This document shows positions 1-9,686 of a stretch of 64,000 bases of DNA, piece by piece. Numbering within the stretch: position 1 is the stretch's first letter; the number at the start of each line of letters is the position of its first letter. The stretch is taken from NCBI RefSeq assembly GCF_026151205.1, contig NC_087080.1, forward strand, positions 8,521,720 to 8,585,719, given 5' to 3'. The notes beneath the pieces are model-generated. The model ran no database searches, was not told the DNA's origin, and worked only from the letters and a program-made list of their open reading frames with translations. A program made the translations under genes and the position numbers. This stretch comes from Bolinopsis microptera (Eukaryota > Ctenophora > Tentaculata > Lobata > Bolinopsidae).

Positions 1-12
1 TCCTTACTTTAG
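1..12 (+). CDS. 3' end of a type-A Ig-like exon, cut by the window edge
   Basis: These 12 bases are identical to the last 12 bases of the type-A exon ending at 1404. They are followed by the same GTTTGT donor and nearly the same intron sequence. The Ig exon array therefore continues to the left of the window. Confidence 0.6.
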   Translation, partial: SLL

Positions 13-152
13 GTTTGTTCTTTAGATCGGTTTGTATGGAAATTGAAAAGAAACCTAGATAAACAGTGCATAACGTTTAAAATTTAAAATCTTTATTTTT
101 ATGGCTACAGGTTATTTTGAAATCATATTGGTAAGAAAATTCGTAACTTCAG

Positions 153-473
153 GGGTAGTCGCAAAAGACAGCGAAGTTCTCAAAGACACAGGGACGACAA
201 TATCTTGTGTAGTGACAGGCCTGACAAAGGGATTGGACGCAGTAGGATGGAAAAATCCGGATGGTTTTATAACGCACGGTTCTGACGATATCGATGACTA
301 TCAGATTGAAGAGGGGTCTTACATTTTTGGTTCAAAAAGTCAAACTACAGTTCTGACAATTCCTGCAACCAAAAACACGGGTGATGCTGTTTACACATGT
401 GTCATTCAATCTGCCGAGCATGGAAAGATATCAGGGTCTGAAGAGGAAAACACTGTTAACTCGAACGTGTTCA
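153..473 (+). CDS. Ig-like domain exon, type B copy 1
   Basis: A 321-bp exon between an acceptor (CTTCAG) and a donor (GTGAGT), phase 1 at both ends, so it can be duplicated or skipped without breaking frame. It encodes one complete Ig-like domain: B-strand Cys in TISCVV, C-strand Trp in VGWKN, and the F-strand motif DAVYTCVIQ. It belongs to a cell-surface or secreted protein whose other exons lie to the left and perhaps to the right. The signal peptide is not visible. The copies at 1686-2006 and 2448-2765 are close relatives. Confidence 0.75.
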
Positions 474-1074
474 GTGAGTATCTTACTGATTTTAACTTGT
501 TACGGATGTTTAGAAGTTTAATCTTGTTACTTGTGAAGGCACTAACCATGCTATATCAATGGTTTTTCTAGTAGCTGGTTTAGCTAATGATATTAAAATG
601 ATCTTTAAATTATTTTATCTAGTACATTTTATTTTACAAAAGTCCAAAGGTCCTTCGCATTTGGTCGTTTCACTATTTCTGAACGAAATGTTTGTCCACA
701 TTTTATTTTAAATAGTTCTCGTGAAATCTTGCTCCTATGTAAGATAGCAGATCCCAATACCATTATTACTAATATTAATGAGACAGTACAACTTTTCTTG
801 TTAACATTGTACAATGTTTGTAATTTACGGACCGAAAATCGCCATTTCAAAAGAGAATAAAGCCTCTATTGCCAGAAATTGATCCTTAATCCTCGCCTAC
901 AAATCTTCTCTAACAATAATTATCTAACCATCTTGTTAAGATGACCAATATACTCATAATATTCATCATGATATTCCTCATCATAATAATTGAAACTACA
1001 TCAGTTGGACATTGGGTCAGCTAATGAAATAAACTTTAATTGATCTTGAAACCTTGTATCTCCAATTATTTCAG

Positions 1075-1404
1075 CTATCACTCCTGTTGACATGTCGGCA
1101 ACCGACGCTGTGGACCAGACATTGGTCTGCAATATCGGAGACGTAACTACAGCTGTTACTGTATCATGGACGGATCAAGATAACACCCCAATAACAACCG
1201 GTAATGGATACACTATCACACCGGGGGCAGTTGACGGTGTCACCAATATCCAGGAATCTAGTCTGACCATAGACACTACTACGTTAAAAGAACTGGATAC
1301 AAGTTCAGGCTCCGTGATATGGAAGTGTGCAGCTAAGTCCTCACAATACCCAGACTCAGAGCAGTCTGAATACAAAGATCTCACTGTCACTTTCCTTACT
1401 TTAG
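1075..1404 (+). CDS. Ig-like domain exon, type A
   Basis: A 330-bp exon after a good acceptor (ATTATTTCAG), ending TTTAG before GTTTGT, phase 1-1. It encodes a different Ig-like domain from type B: Cys in TLVCNIG, Trp in VSWTDQD and a second Cys in VIWKCAAKS, ending VTFLTL. It alternates with type-B exons. I do not recognise a named family. Confidence 0.75.
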
Positions 1405-1459
1405 GTTTGTTCTTTAGATCTGTATGTATGGAGATTAAAAAGAAACCTATATAAACAGT

Positions 1460-1593
1460 AGGGGTCGCCCTCTGTTATGAGGTGCTTTAATCAATTAGCC
1501 CCACGTCAGATCGTGTAGTCGATAATTTTTCCTACACGGGGATACCAAGATTTTAAAAATTGACCAATGTCAATAACGTTATGCACTGTTTAT
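1460..1593 (+). mobile_element. 134-bp insertion with an 8-bp target duplication
   Basis: The homologous intron at 13-75 reads continuously through TAAACAGT. Here 134 extra bases are inserted, flanked by TAAACAGT at 1452-1459 and 1594-1601. The right end forms a perfect 18-bp inverted repeat with the flank (1575-1592 versus 1594-1611). Eight bp is a typical duplication for hAT-like elements, but I see no clear terminal inverted repeat, so the class is open. Confidence 0.6.
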
Positions 1594-1685
1594 TAAACAG
1601 TGCATAACGTTTAAAATTTAAAATCTTGATTTTTACGACTACATTTTATTTTAAAATCATTTGGTAAGAAAATTCGTAATTTCAG

Positions 1686-2006
1686 CGGTAGAAGCAAAGG
1701 ACAGCGAAGTTCTCAAAGACACAGTGGCGACAATATCTTGTGTAGTGACAGGCCTGACAAAGCAATTGGACGCAGTAGCATGGAAAAATTCGGATGGTTC
1801 TATAACGCACGGTTCTGACGCTACCGTCGACTATCAGATTGAAGAGGGGACTTACATTCTCGGTTCAAAAAGTCAAACTACAGTTCTGACAATTCCTGCA
1901 ACCGAAAACAAGCATGATGCTGTTTACACATGTGTCATTCAATCTGACGAGCATGGAAAGACATCAGGGTCCGAAGAGGATGAAACTGTTAACTCGGACG
2001 TATTCA
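1686..2006 (+). CDS. Ig-like domain exon, type B copy 2
   Basis: A 321-bp exon, phase 1-1, with the same splice sites as copy 1. The Ig motifs TISCVV, VAWKNS and DAVYTCVIQ are intact. Amino-acid differences from copy 1 cluster between the Trp and the second Cys, while the framework is nearly unchanged. Confidence 0.75.
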
Positions 2007-2447
2007 GTGAGTATCTTACTGATTTTAACTTGTTACGGATGTTTAGAAGTTTAATCTTGTTACTTGTGAAGGCACTAACCATGCTATACCAATGGTTTTT
2101 CTAGTAGCTGGTTTAGCTAATGATATTAAAATGATCTTTAAACTATTTTATCTAGTAAATTTTATTTTACAAAAGTCCAAAGGTCCTTCGCATTTGGTCG
2201 TTTCACTATTTCTGAACGAAATAGTTGTCCACATTTTATTTTAAATAGCCCTCGTGAAATCCTGCTCCTATGTAATTATGTAAGATAGCAGATTCCCAAT
2301 ACCATTATTACTAATATTAATGAGACAGTACAGCTTTTATTTTTAATATTGTACAATGTTTGTAATTTACGCACCGAAAATCGTCCTTTATTTTTATGGC
2401 TACAGTTTATTTTAAAATCATATTGGTAAGAAAATTCGCAATTTCAG

Positions 2448-2765
2448 CGGTAGAAGCAAAGGACAGCGAAGTTCTCAAAGACACAGTGGCAACAATATCT
2501 TGTGTAGTGAAAGGCCTGACAAAGCAATTGGGGGCAGTAACATGGGAGAAACCTAGTCTGGGTGGTGCTATAACTGACGATATTGAAGGTTATCTGATTG
2601 ACATTGGAACTTACGAACCTACCACCAACAGTCAAACTACAATTCTGACCGTACCTGCTGGTGAAAACACGGCTGATGCTGTTTACACATGTGTCATACA
2701 ACCTGACGAGCATGGTAAAACATCAGCGTCTCCACAAAAGACTGATGTCAACTCGAACGTTTTCA
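2448..2765 (+). CDS. Ig-like domain exon, type B copy 3
   Basis: A 318-bp exon, phase 1-1, with the motifs TISCVVKG, VTWEKP and DAVYTCVIQ. It is the most divergent type-B copy in the C-E strand region. The sequence after its donor (GTGAGTAATC) no longer resembles the introns of copies 1 and 2. The next phase-compatible exon to the right starts at 5370, so these exons may be the 5' part of that gene or the remains of an older neighbour. Confidence 0.7.
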
Positions 2766-3054
2766 GTGAGTAATCTTGATCAATTTTTTGAAAGTTTTGG
2801 CTTCGTAAGACTGCCCCTTGATGTCAGTTATTTCAGTTATGAGCTTCAATGGAACAAATGTGATTCTGTCTATAAAAGGAACGTCGTTGAATTCACTAGG
2901 AATGTTGTCCAAGGGGCCGCACTTCATTGTGGCACAATGCCCAGGCTTTGTATCTGTTTTTGGACCAGTCATTTTGCTTCTTTGACCCCTGACCCTCCGA
3001 ATCAGCTGCCAGTAGCTGCAATTGATCTTCACTCAGTGGTCGCATGTTCATGAA
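2763..3054 (-). pseudogene. Possible Crypton/KCTD1-like domain fragment
   Basis: The minus strand carries an open stretch ending with GQSYEAKTFKKLI. This resembles the G-x-x-Y-x-x-x-T-x-x-x-L core of the N-terminal domain shared by Crypton recombinases and ZMYM/QRICH1-type proteins. It is short and lacks catalytic residues. The assignment is by eye and weak. Confidence 0.3.
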
Positions 3055-3239
3055 TAAAAATTTACAGCCACAATCACAAAAATTATCTGTTCAGCAAAGG
3101 ATCTAGCAACTGACTAGCAAGTAGCAACTGACAAGTTTGGAAATGTTCAGATTTGGGATCGTGCCAAAGTGTGCAGCATGGCGCGCGCACCTTTCCCACG
3201 CTTTCCTGTCACGTGACAAGAATTGATCTCATGAGAAAA

Positions 3240-4330
3240 TATTCAGTCATGGCATTATTGGTTTATAATAACATAAACCCGCCACGCAAAGGGTTTATAT
3301 ACCAGATCATCCCGCGCTAGCGGGATGATCTGATAAACACATACGAGTGCGCGCAGCGCACGAGTTTTGTGTTAATATGTAATCCCGAAGCGCCAGCTGA
3401 GGGATTACATTTATTTAGCCCTGAGCGTGAAGTGTTTATGGATTATAATTATCTCCGGTGATTTCGACAAGGGATTTTAAATACTTTAGAAGAGAGTGAT
3501 AAAATAGTTTTTAAAGCGGTAAGTTTAAAGCGGTAAAGACAGAATACATAGTCTTCATCTTCAAGTCAAATCCAACAGAAACAAGAAAGCACTCTAAAAT
3601 GTAGTTGAGTCGTTGAACAGGAATTTGGTCAAAGTCATTGAAGTCACGAGCAAATCTGGATGACTGAAGCCAAGAATTAAATTTGTTTAGAGCCCAGTTG
3701 TTGACTCTAACTGTACTGTCCGGAACACGATTGGAAAGCAGTTCATCAATCTGAATGTCAAACCGATCTGTCAAAGTGGAGCAATAGCTTGAACGTTAGC
3801 AGGAACAAGAGCTGGAAGGAGAGCAAGCAAAACAATACTATTTTTAGGGCACGGACAAGGGTAGCTGGCTAGTCGCCAACTTCTCACGCCACGCGTTGGA
3901 GAAATTCCAAGAATTAGCTGCTTTGGCAACGTTCCCAGGAATTTGCGTGTAAAAGAAGTGGACGGTTACGATGTTTCATATTACGTGGTGCGCTTTCGTG
4001 TCACGTGGTATAGACTCGGCGTATGCTATTGGTGGCACGTGGTACGCACGTGACGCGCCCACGTGATCGCGCGTCTAACTGTTCTACTATTATCGAGTTC
4101 TAATCAGCAGTGTCATTGATTATTGTAAGTCGGAGAATTGAATGATAAACATCAGTTACGACTAAAAAGCGGGCCGGGTTTATACAAATTTCCGGGGCGG
4201 GATGATATCACCTTGAGATGTTTATCTAACAGCGGGCCGGGCTGAGTGATAATATGATCCCGCGTCGAAATCCCGGAGATATTTATATGTAGCGCGAGCC
4301 GCTCATCAAGGTAACAGGAGTCTGTGCTGA
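3240..4330. repeat. GC-rich palindromic stretch with several hairpins
   Basis: In AT-rich DNA this stretch carries repeated GCGGG, CCGGG and CGGGATGAT motifs. It has hairpins at 3303-3332 (13-bp arms, 4-base loop) and 3379-3409 (TGTAATCCC ... GGGATTACA), plus GC-rich motifs at 4168-4310. CACGTG E-boxes lie around 3995-4065. Similar motif-rich sequence precedes the paralogous gene at 57.7 kb. It could be a transposon family or a shared promoter region. Confidence 0.5.
3511..3774 (-). pseudogene. Crypton/ZMYM-like N-terminal domain fragment
   Basis: The minus-strand open frame has VRVNNWALNKFNSWLQSS, then a spacer, then KMKTMYSVFTALN. This follows the pattern of the helical domain found in Crypton tyrosine recombinases and their domesticated relatives. 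There is no recombinase catalytic domain nearby. It lies inside the GC-rich palindromic stretch, which may be the remains of the same element. Confidence 0.4.
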
Positions 4331-5369
4331 TAATAGTAATAGTAATACCCTCGCTTCTCTTGCGGGAAATATCTGGAAATTATCAGCTCTCAGTGTCGAC
4401 GAGACTTAGTGCATATAATTCCCTGAAATAGTTCCAAGCCTAAGTCATGCACGATCCTTTTATGATAGATGTAGTATGGTTCTTCGTATTATATCGTAGT
4501 ATTTAATATATTTTTCTGTCAGAGTTTTACCACATATGTTCCTTGTCGTTATATTTAATTTTAATTGATAAATTTCAGAACTGATGAAGATGTAGACCAT
4601 CGAAAATATTTTTGTGACATAAACTACTTTTAAAAATAAAATTTTTTAAATTTTTTAAAAATTTTTTAAATTTAATTTAATTTTATTTTATTTTTAAAAA
4701 ATTTTAAATATGCAACCTACTAAAACCAATGGAGCTCTCCTCGGGGTCATTCCTCTCGCATTTGCGAAAGTCGTCACAAAGGTGTAAAAGGAGGTCAGGA
4801 TTTGTACCCGCCAAGCTCTTACATCGCTAATTGTTGACCATCGGCCTCCACTGAAGGTAAGTTTTTTAGAGTGGAGGCCAACCGTCAGCTTGGGATGCAG
4901 GGCCAAGCGGGAAACAACGTCAAGGCCCCTTTCTACTTAGGCCATGTTGGTTTTGGCAGATACTGTGGTAATAAAATATAAAGTGAATGAGTGAAATGAA
5001 GTGAGTGAAAAGGGTGTAAGAGAGGAGGCTGGAGGAGCTTGTAAGAAATTTAGGAAAGGAAGGAAGCAGGGCATGTACTACAAAAAGACAGCTACTTGTT
5101 TCACTTGTTCAGCTCGCTAGTGGAGGAAAAACAGAATTTTCACCTATCAACATAGATGTAGTAATCTGGTGGATTCGTGTAGTGTTAATAATTCAAATTT
5201 CTGATCGTTTCTGAATAGACTCAATCAGAAATTTGAATGAAAGAGATGTAGTAGCTTCATTTCAATCATTGTGGATATAGTAAAACCATAGAATAACCTT
5301 AAGTTAACTCGATATTTACATTTATTTTAAATGTATCTATATCTTTGTTTTTATAACCTCTAATTGCAG
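4331..5369. other. Non-coding stretch before the receptor's first visible exon
   Basis: I see no supported gene here. Positions 4620-4710 are an A/T homopolymer-rich run. I searched for a signal-peptide exon ending in phase 1, as in the paralogue at 57671, and found none. Either the 5' end is elsewhere or the upstream Ig exons belong to the same gene. Confidence 0.5.
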
Positions 5370-5672
5370 TGCTACCTACAATGGATACTGTGTACTACAG
5401 CCCCACTAGTATAGAGGTGACAGTGGAAGGACGTTATGAGCCACAAATAATTTGGTTCATTGGAGGACAGGCGTACAGCTCTCAAGATAATCCCCATTTG
5501 ACCCCAACAATTTCATCGGTATGGTCTGGGTCCAAAAAGACCTTTAATCTGGCGTTCGATATGAGTGGGTTTGAAATATCTATGTCGCCGTTCACAGTTC
5601 GAGGAACAGTGTCTTTCGGAGACGCCACTGATTCAACCTTCGACACGGTTACAACCAACATCTACAAGAGAG
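5370..5672 (+). CDS. Receptor exon: N-terminal V-like domain without cysteines
   Basis: A 303-bp exon, phase 1-1, after acceptor TAATTGCAG. It encodes a beta-rich domain with YYSPTSIEV, IIWFIGGQAYSS and SPFTVRG motifs and no Cys at all, so it lacks the usual Ig disulfide. The exon at 58022-58329 is a clear paralogue. The donor (GAG then GTTTTT) is weak. Reading through it gives a stop at 5708, after a hydrophobic run SICFLLLFIV. Confidence 0.75.
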
Positions 5673-5856
5673 GTTTTTCTATTTGTTTTCTTCTCTTGTT
5701 CATTGTCTGATTTAAGTTTATGATTCGATATTGCTGAAGCTTGAGTGATATCTAACTCTCATTTAACCTCGATTTTAATCTTAAATATGAATTTATTTTC
5801 ATAGCTGTATTGAACCTAATCTAAAGAAGTTTTTATTACATTAATGCCCATCCCAG

Positions 5857-5973
5857 AGTTTGTTGAGAGCCTTCCAGCCTCAACAACATTCCGCAACGCT
5901 GACATCCCGAAAGAATTTGTATGCTCTGCTTTGGGCGAAGACAAGGGATTACTTACGTTGTCTTGGAAAGTAG
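5857..5973 (+). CDS. Receptor exon: first half of Ig domain 2
   Basis: A 117-bp exon, phase 1 in and phase 1 out (donor GTAG then GTTTGT). It encodes FVCSALGED and the C-strand LTLSWK. The domain finishes in the exon at 6143. An alternative donor four bases earlier would not keep the frame. Confidence 0.65.
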   Translation, partial: SLLRAFQPQQHSATLTSRKNLYALLWAKTRDYLRCLGK

Positions 5974-6142
5974 GTTTGTTTCTAACGATCTCCTGTTGCT
6001 CACATTCAATGTAATGTACACATTGCAACTCGCTCCTTTGGATGTGATACGTACGATACATAAATTTTATGACCGGTCAGTTTTGTCAACGCTGAAATGC
6101 AAGTATTCTTTTTCTCGTGATAATTGAAATTACACACTAAAG

Positions 6143-6504
6143 AACGATACCACCACTCAACAGGAGATGTACTAGTAGATGATGAGGTAGAGCACGTGAC
6201 CCTAACAGATGAGTCAGACAGCAGCTCCACCACCACCAAGATCAGCAAGTTGACAATAACAACCAACAAACCAACTTTCAACACTCAGTTCAAATGTATC
6301 GCTACCTGGAGTGGTGTAAATGGAAAGTCGATCGAGTCGGCGTCTGACGTTAACGCTGTTGGAGTAGCTGTGGGTGAGAACACGTTCAGCACCGGTTCCT
6401 CTGGAGACGGAGTGATAAGTTGTGTGGTGTGGGGTGATTCACCCCCACATTCTGTCACGTGGTCTAACGAAAGGGAGGATGCTATCACCAACCAACCTGA
6501 TGAG
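6143..6504 (+). CDS. Receptor exon: end of Ig domain 2, start of domain 3
   Basis: A 362-bp exon (phase 1 in, phase 0 out at GTAACT). It completes domain 2 with QFKCIATWS and begins domain 3 with VISCVVWGD and SVTWSNE. The open frame continues briefly past the donor, but the next exon supplies the matching F-strand, so splicing at 6504 is preferred. Confidence 0.75.
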
Positions 6505-6604
6505 GTAACTGCCATAGATAGCCGAGAATTAATAGTCTCAATGTACGATTTTTGAGCATGATTATCTTTTTTGATATCTTCCAACTAAATGACCCAACGT
6601 TCAG

Positions 6605-6761
6605 ACAGAAATCGCAGACAGTATAACAGAAGGCATTACTTACACCCACACGCTCACTGTTAAGAAGATGACGTTTGGGGATCAAGGAAAGTACACCTGC
6701 TCAGTTGTGTTTGTGGAAAACGAAACCCCCGTTAATGTCGTCACAACTCTTAACAAGCTTT
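6605..6761 (+). CDS. Receptor exon: second half of Ig domain 3
   Basis: A 157-bp exon, phase 0 in and phase 1 out (donor GTAAGT). It carries the E-F region, including TLTVKKMTFGDQGKYTCS, a textbook D-x-G-x-Y-x-C motif. The following intron contains a short (AT)n run at about 6896-6942. Confidence 0.8.
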
Positions 6762-6970
6762 GTAAGTTGATTATCAGTGATATTCAAACATTTATCCATC
6801 ATGTTGCTAAAAATTATATTTACATATTGGTATTGTTTTATACATGTGAAACGGATCGTTTGCCCGTCAATTTGATTGTTTTCAATTGTTCGAAATATAT
6901 ATGTATATATATATATAATATATATAATATATATATTCAATAAATTCACTGCTAAGTGATTGATTTTCAG

Positions 6971-7077
6971 CTGCAAGTTTCGAACCAGCAACACCATATT
7001 TCGTCCACGAGAAAACTGTCCAGTTCTCCTGCGTGTACAACGGTTTGGATGACCCGCAGAATATCGAATGGTTCAGG
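6971..7077 (+). CDS. Receptor exon: first half of Ig domain 4
   Basis: A 107-bp exon (phase 1 to 0). It encodes VQFSCVYNG and IEWFR, the B-strand Cys and C-strand Trp. The acceptor is GATTTTCAG and the donor GTAAAT. Confidence 0.8.
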
Positions 7078-7231
7078 GTAAATGAATACGCCGATATTAA
7101 TTAATAATTAAACCGAAATAAACTGAAAATCTAAAATATCTTGGAAAGATGTCTTGTGAAAAACTACGTTTTCTTTTGTTTTTGTTTCATTAAATCGTTA
7201 AAACCAACACCATAAAGAGCTACGATCTCAG

Positions 7232-7436
7232 AGTTCAACAGACGATGCTGAAAACCTAATCAGCAACAGTGATGCTAAGTACACCATTACCACTGGCAAC
7301 TTCAAAGAGGCCTTCAGTACGAAGACTAGCATTATCACTGTAGAGAATGTTGAAGTTACTGACAGTGGCGACTACACCTGCAAATGGACCACCGAAACCT
7401 TCAATCCTAAGTCAACAATGGTAGTCTCTGTTCGAT
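7232..7436 (+). CDS. Receptor exon: second half of Ig domain 4
   Basis: A 205-bp exon (phase 0 to 1). The E-F region reads TSIITVENVEVTDSGDYTCK, with the Cys that pairs with the one in the previous exon. The donor is GTAAGT. Confidence 0.8.
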
Positions 7437-7570
7437 GTAAGTGATTCTGTATTTAGCACGGCGTTCCTCAAGAGTTGTGATACTTGTCATGATTTTTTAT
7501 AATTTCTATATTGTTCCAGAATTTTCTGCTTTACAAAATTCAATCATATTACAAATAGAAACAATTTCAG

Positions 7571-8500
7571 TGCTGACCACTCTCTACAACGGTATACAGC
7601 ACTCTACAACGGTATACAGCACTGACGGGTCAATAAAGATCACGTGCAACTACGAGGGTACAACGAGTGGCACCATGGAGTGGTACTATAATAGCCAGAA
7701 ACTGGAAGATGCTGCTGATGATGCCATCGCCATCAACCCTCGTTCCCTGCAGAGCAATGCTCAGCAGTACACTTTGACAATTACTGACGTTACTCCTCCT
7801 GAAAATACGGGGTCTTACAGCTGTGTTCTGTCGTTCACAGACGGGGACAGTCTGCGAGCAAGCACGGAGGTTGTGGTGCGAAAATCATCCTCAGTCGACA
7901 GAGCGGGCACTGCTGAATCCACCATAGTTGTAACTGGTGATGACCTTTCTGCCAGATGCCTTATGGAAGGTGACAAGGTTCCCTCTGGAGTGACATGGAC
8001 TAAAGGTGGCGATAATATCGTGTTCGATGGATCCGTTAAGATAGAAAACACGAATACCAAACAACTGGAAAGCAGCATAAAGTTTTTCAGCAACATAACT
8101 ATAAAAAGCTTCGATTTTGCTGACGAGGATAGTTACATCTGTAGCTTCATTTTTGAGGACGGTATTAATGTTCAATCAACAATAGAGGTCGTGTCTGCTA
8201 AAATTACCAACAATGAATGTGAGTTTGTAGACATCCGAACCGACACCAGCAATACCCTAACCTGTGCTTACCATGGTAGTAGTGCTGCCACTGCTGTTTC
8301 CTTTACTCTACCAGACGACTCAGTTGTTGCTGGAGTATTGGCTGAATTCAGCGCTGGAGGGGATGCCAGTACGGCAGGTTCCCAAACGGGTAGTTACGCT
8401 GTATCTAGTGTGAGTGAAGCGTCCAGTGGTTCGTACAAGTGTACCTTCACTTTAACAGGAGGGAAGACTGTGGAGTTCATTCAGAGACTAACTGCAAGGA
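7571..8500 (+). CDS. Receptor exon: Ig domains 5, 6 and 7 in one exon
   Basis: A 930-bp exon, phase 1-1, encoding three consecutive Ig domains: IKITCNYEG...MEWYYN...GSYSCV, then SARCLMEG...VTWTKG...DSYICS, then LTCAYHGS...GSYKCT. Most domains in this gene are split by a mid-domain intron, so the intronless triple is unusual and may reflect intron loss or a retro-copied segment. The exon starts with a 20-bp tandem duplication. Confidence 0.85.
7581..7622 (+). repeat. 20-bp tandem duplication inside the exon start
   Basis: The 20-bp unit TCTACAACGGTATACAGCAC occurs twice in a row just after the acceptor. Its length is not a multiple of three, yet the exon is in frame with its upstream neighbour only when both copies are present. 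Confidence 0.85.
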
Positions 8501-8632
8501 GTAAGTAAAAACTGAAATGTTTATATAATTTCCATTTGCTTCTCCGCGAAATGTTGACTCCAGAAATTAAACATAAAGTGTGCTTATTAACCTTGAATGA
8601 TCTTCGTGCAGTAACAACAAACGTTATTTCAG

Positions 8633-8735
8633 AGGCTGTCATCGAATCATCAGCTGGTCTAAATGCAAATCTCATCGTACAGGATTCTATAACTCTGACT
8701 TGTACCGTTGCCTCTGGTGCACGGTCCTTAGACTG
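8633..8735 (+). CDS. Receptor exon: first half of Ig domain 8
   Basis: A 103-bp exon (phase 1 to 2). It encodes SITLTCTVASG and ends within the Trp codon of SLDW. The donor is GTTAGT. Confidence 0.75.
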
Positions 8736-8862
8736 GTTAGTGTAGAACTTGTTGCAGAACTATTCAGGTCCTTCGTATAATTTACATTTGATTCAAATTT
8801 CAGGTTTCAATATGTTCATCCTCCGATGTGCTATAACATTCCATCCATTTTCTTAATTTTAG

Positions 8863-9211
8863 GTACAAGGGAGCGGTCAAGCTGATCGAGGAGGAAGATT
8901 ACGAACGAATAAAAGTGTCAGAATCAGACGACTTGGTTTCCAAAATAACTTTTGACATCGCTGACGACAGCGCAGGGTCATACATGTGTCGTGCGGTTCA
9001 GTACGACGACTTCTGCCCTACCGAGGAAACTTTTGATTCGGAACCAGTTGCGGTGTCAATCATAGCGGCAGCTCTGATAACAAACCCTGCTAGTGCCACT
9101 GCTTATGGTGGTGCAAGCCACGTGTTTGAATGCGTGTTCCCTAATCCATTCGGAACTGATAATAACGAAATCACGTGGTCTTTCAAAAGTGCTGGGGATT
9201 CTGTTGCTAGG
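8863..9211 (+). CDS. Receptor exon: end of Ig domain 8, start of domain 9
   Basis: A 349-bp exon (phase 2 to 0). It completes domain 8 with DDSAGSYMCRAV and begins domain 9 with HVFECVFPNPFG and ITWSFKS. The donor is GTAAGT. Confidence 0.8.
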
Positions 9212-9426
9212 GTAAGTTTTGACAATATCTTTTGGTCCTACCAAAAATAAAAATGAAAATATACAATCTCGTCGTAAATCTGATGTACATTTTTTTCCGA
9301 AGTACTGATCACATCTAATGAGCAAACTCATGTTTCATGTTAGCAGTATATTATAGTGACTGCAACAAATAAAATCCGGTGCCTTCACTAATACTTTTCT
9401 CACTCAAATTTATCCCATAATCGCAG

Positions 9427-9543
9427 CCGATGATAGGAAATGGAGATGTGTACAATGACCAAAGTGAGAGAGTAATCGATGGAACAAAGGCATCTGACAG
9501 CTCGGTTGCAAATAAAATCTCAACCACCCTCACCATCGGAAGT
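9427..9543 (+). CDS. Receptor exon: middle of Ig domain 9
   Basis: A 117-bp exon, phase 0-0, acceptor ATCGCAG and donor GTTAGT. It encodes the C'-E region, ending STTLTIGS. Domain 9 is thus spread over three exons. Confidence 0.75.
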
Positions 9544-9686
9544 GTTAGTTAAATCCTTCAAGTGATATCTGAGATAGCTGTTTAAGTATTTGCCGTTTCA
9601 GAGGTTTCTTTGACTAACTTTCGGACGCATTTAAAAGCTGGATTATCACCAAGCCTTTGCTGATATTTGAATTGTTAACTTTACAG

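Larger units (their letters stand above)
1..2447 (+). repeat. Tandem segmental duplication carrying Ig exons and flanking introns
   Basis: Sequence around 13-120 recurs at about 1405-1640. The type-B exon plus about 380 bp of following intron (474-870) recurs at 2007-2390. A third type-B exon then follows directly at 2448, without a type-A exon between. Duplicated blocks include introns, so whole genomic segments were copied, not just exons. Between copies 2 and 3 the intervening type-A exon is missing. Confidence 0.85.

Noticed and set aside
4694-4906. 70-codon minus-strand frame
   Set aside because: No recognisable domain, sits between repeats and simple sequence.
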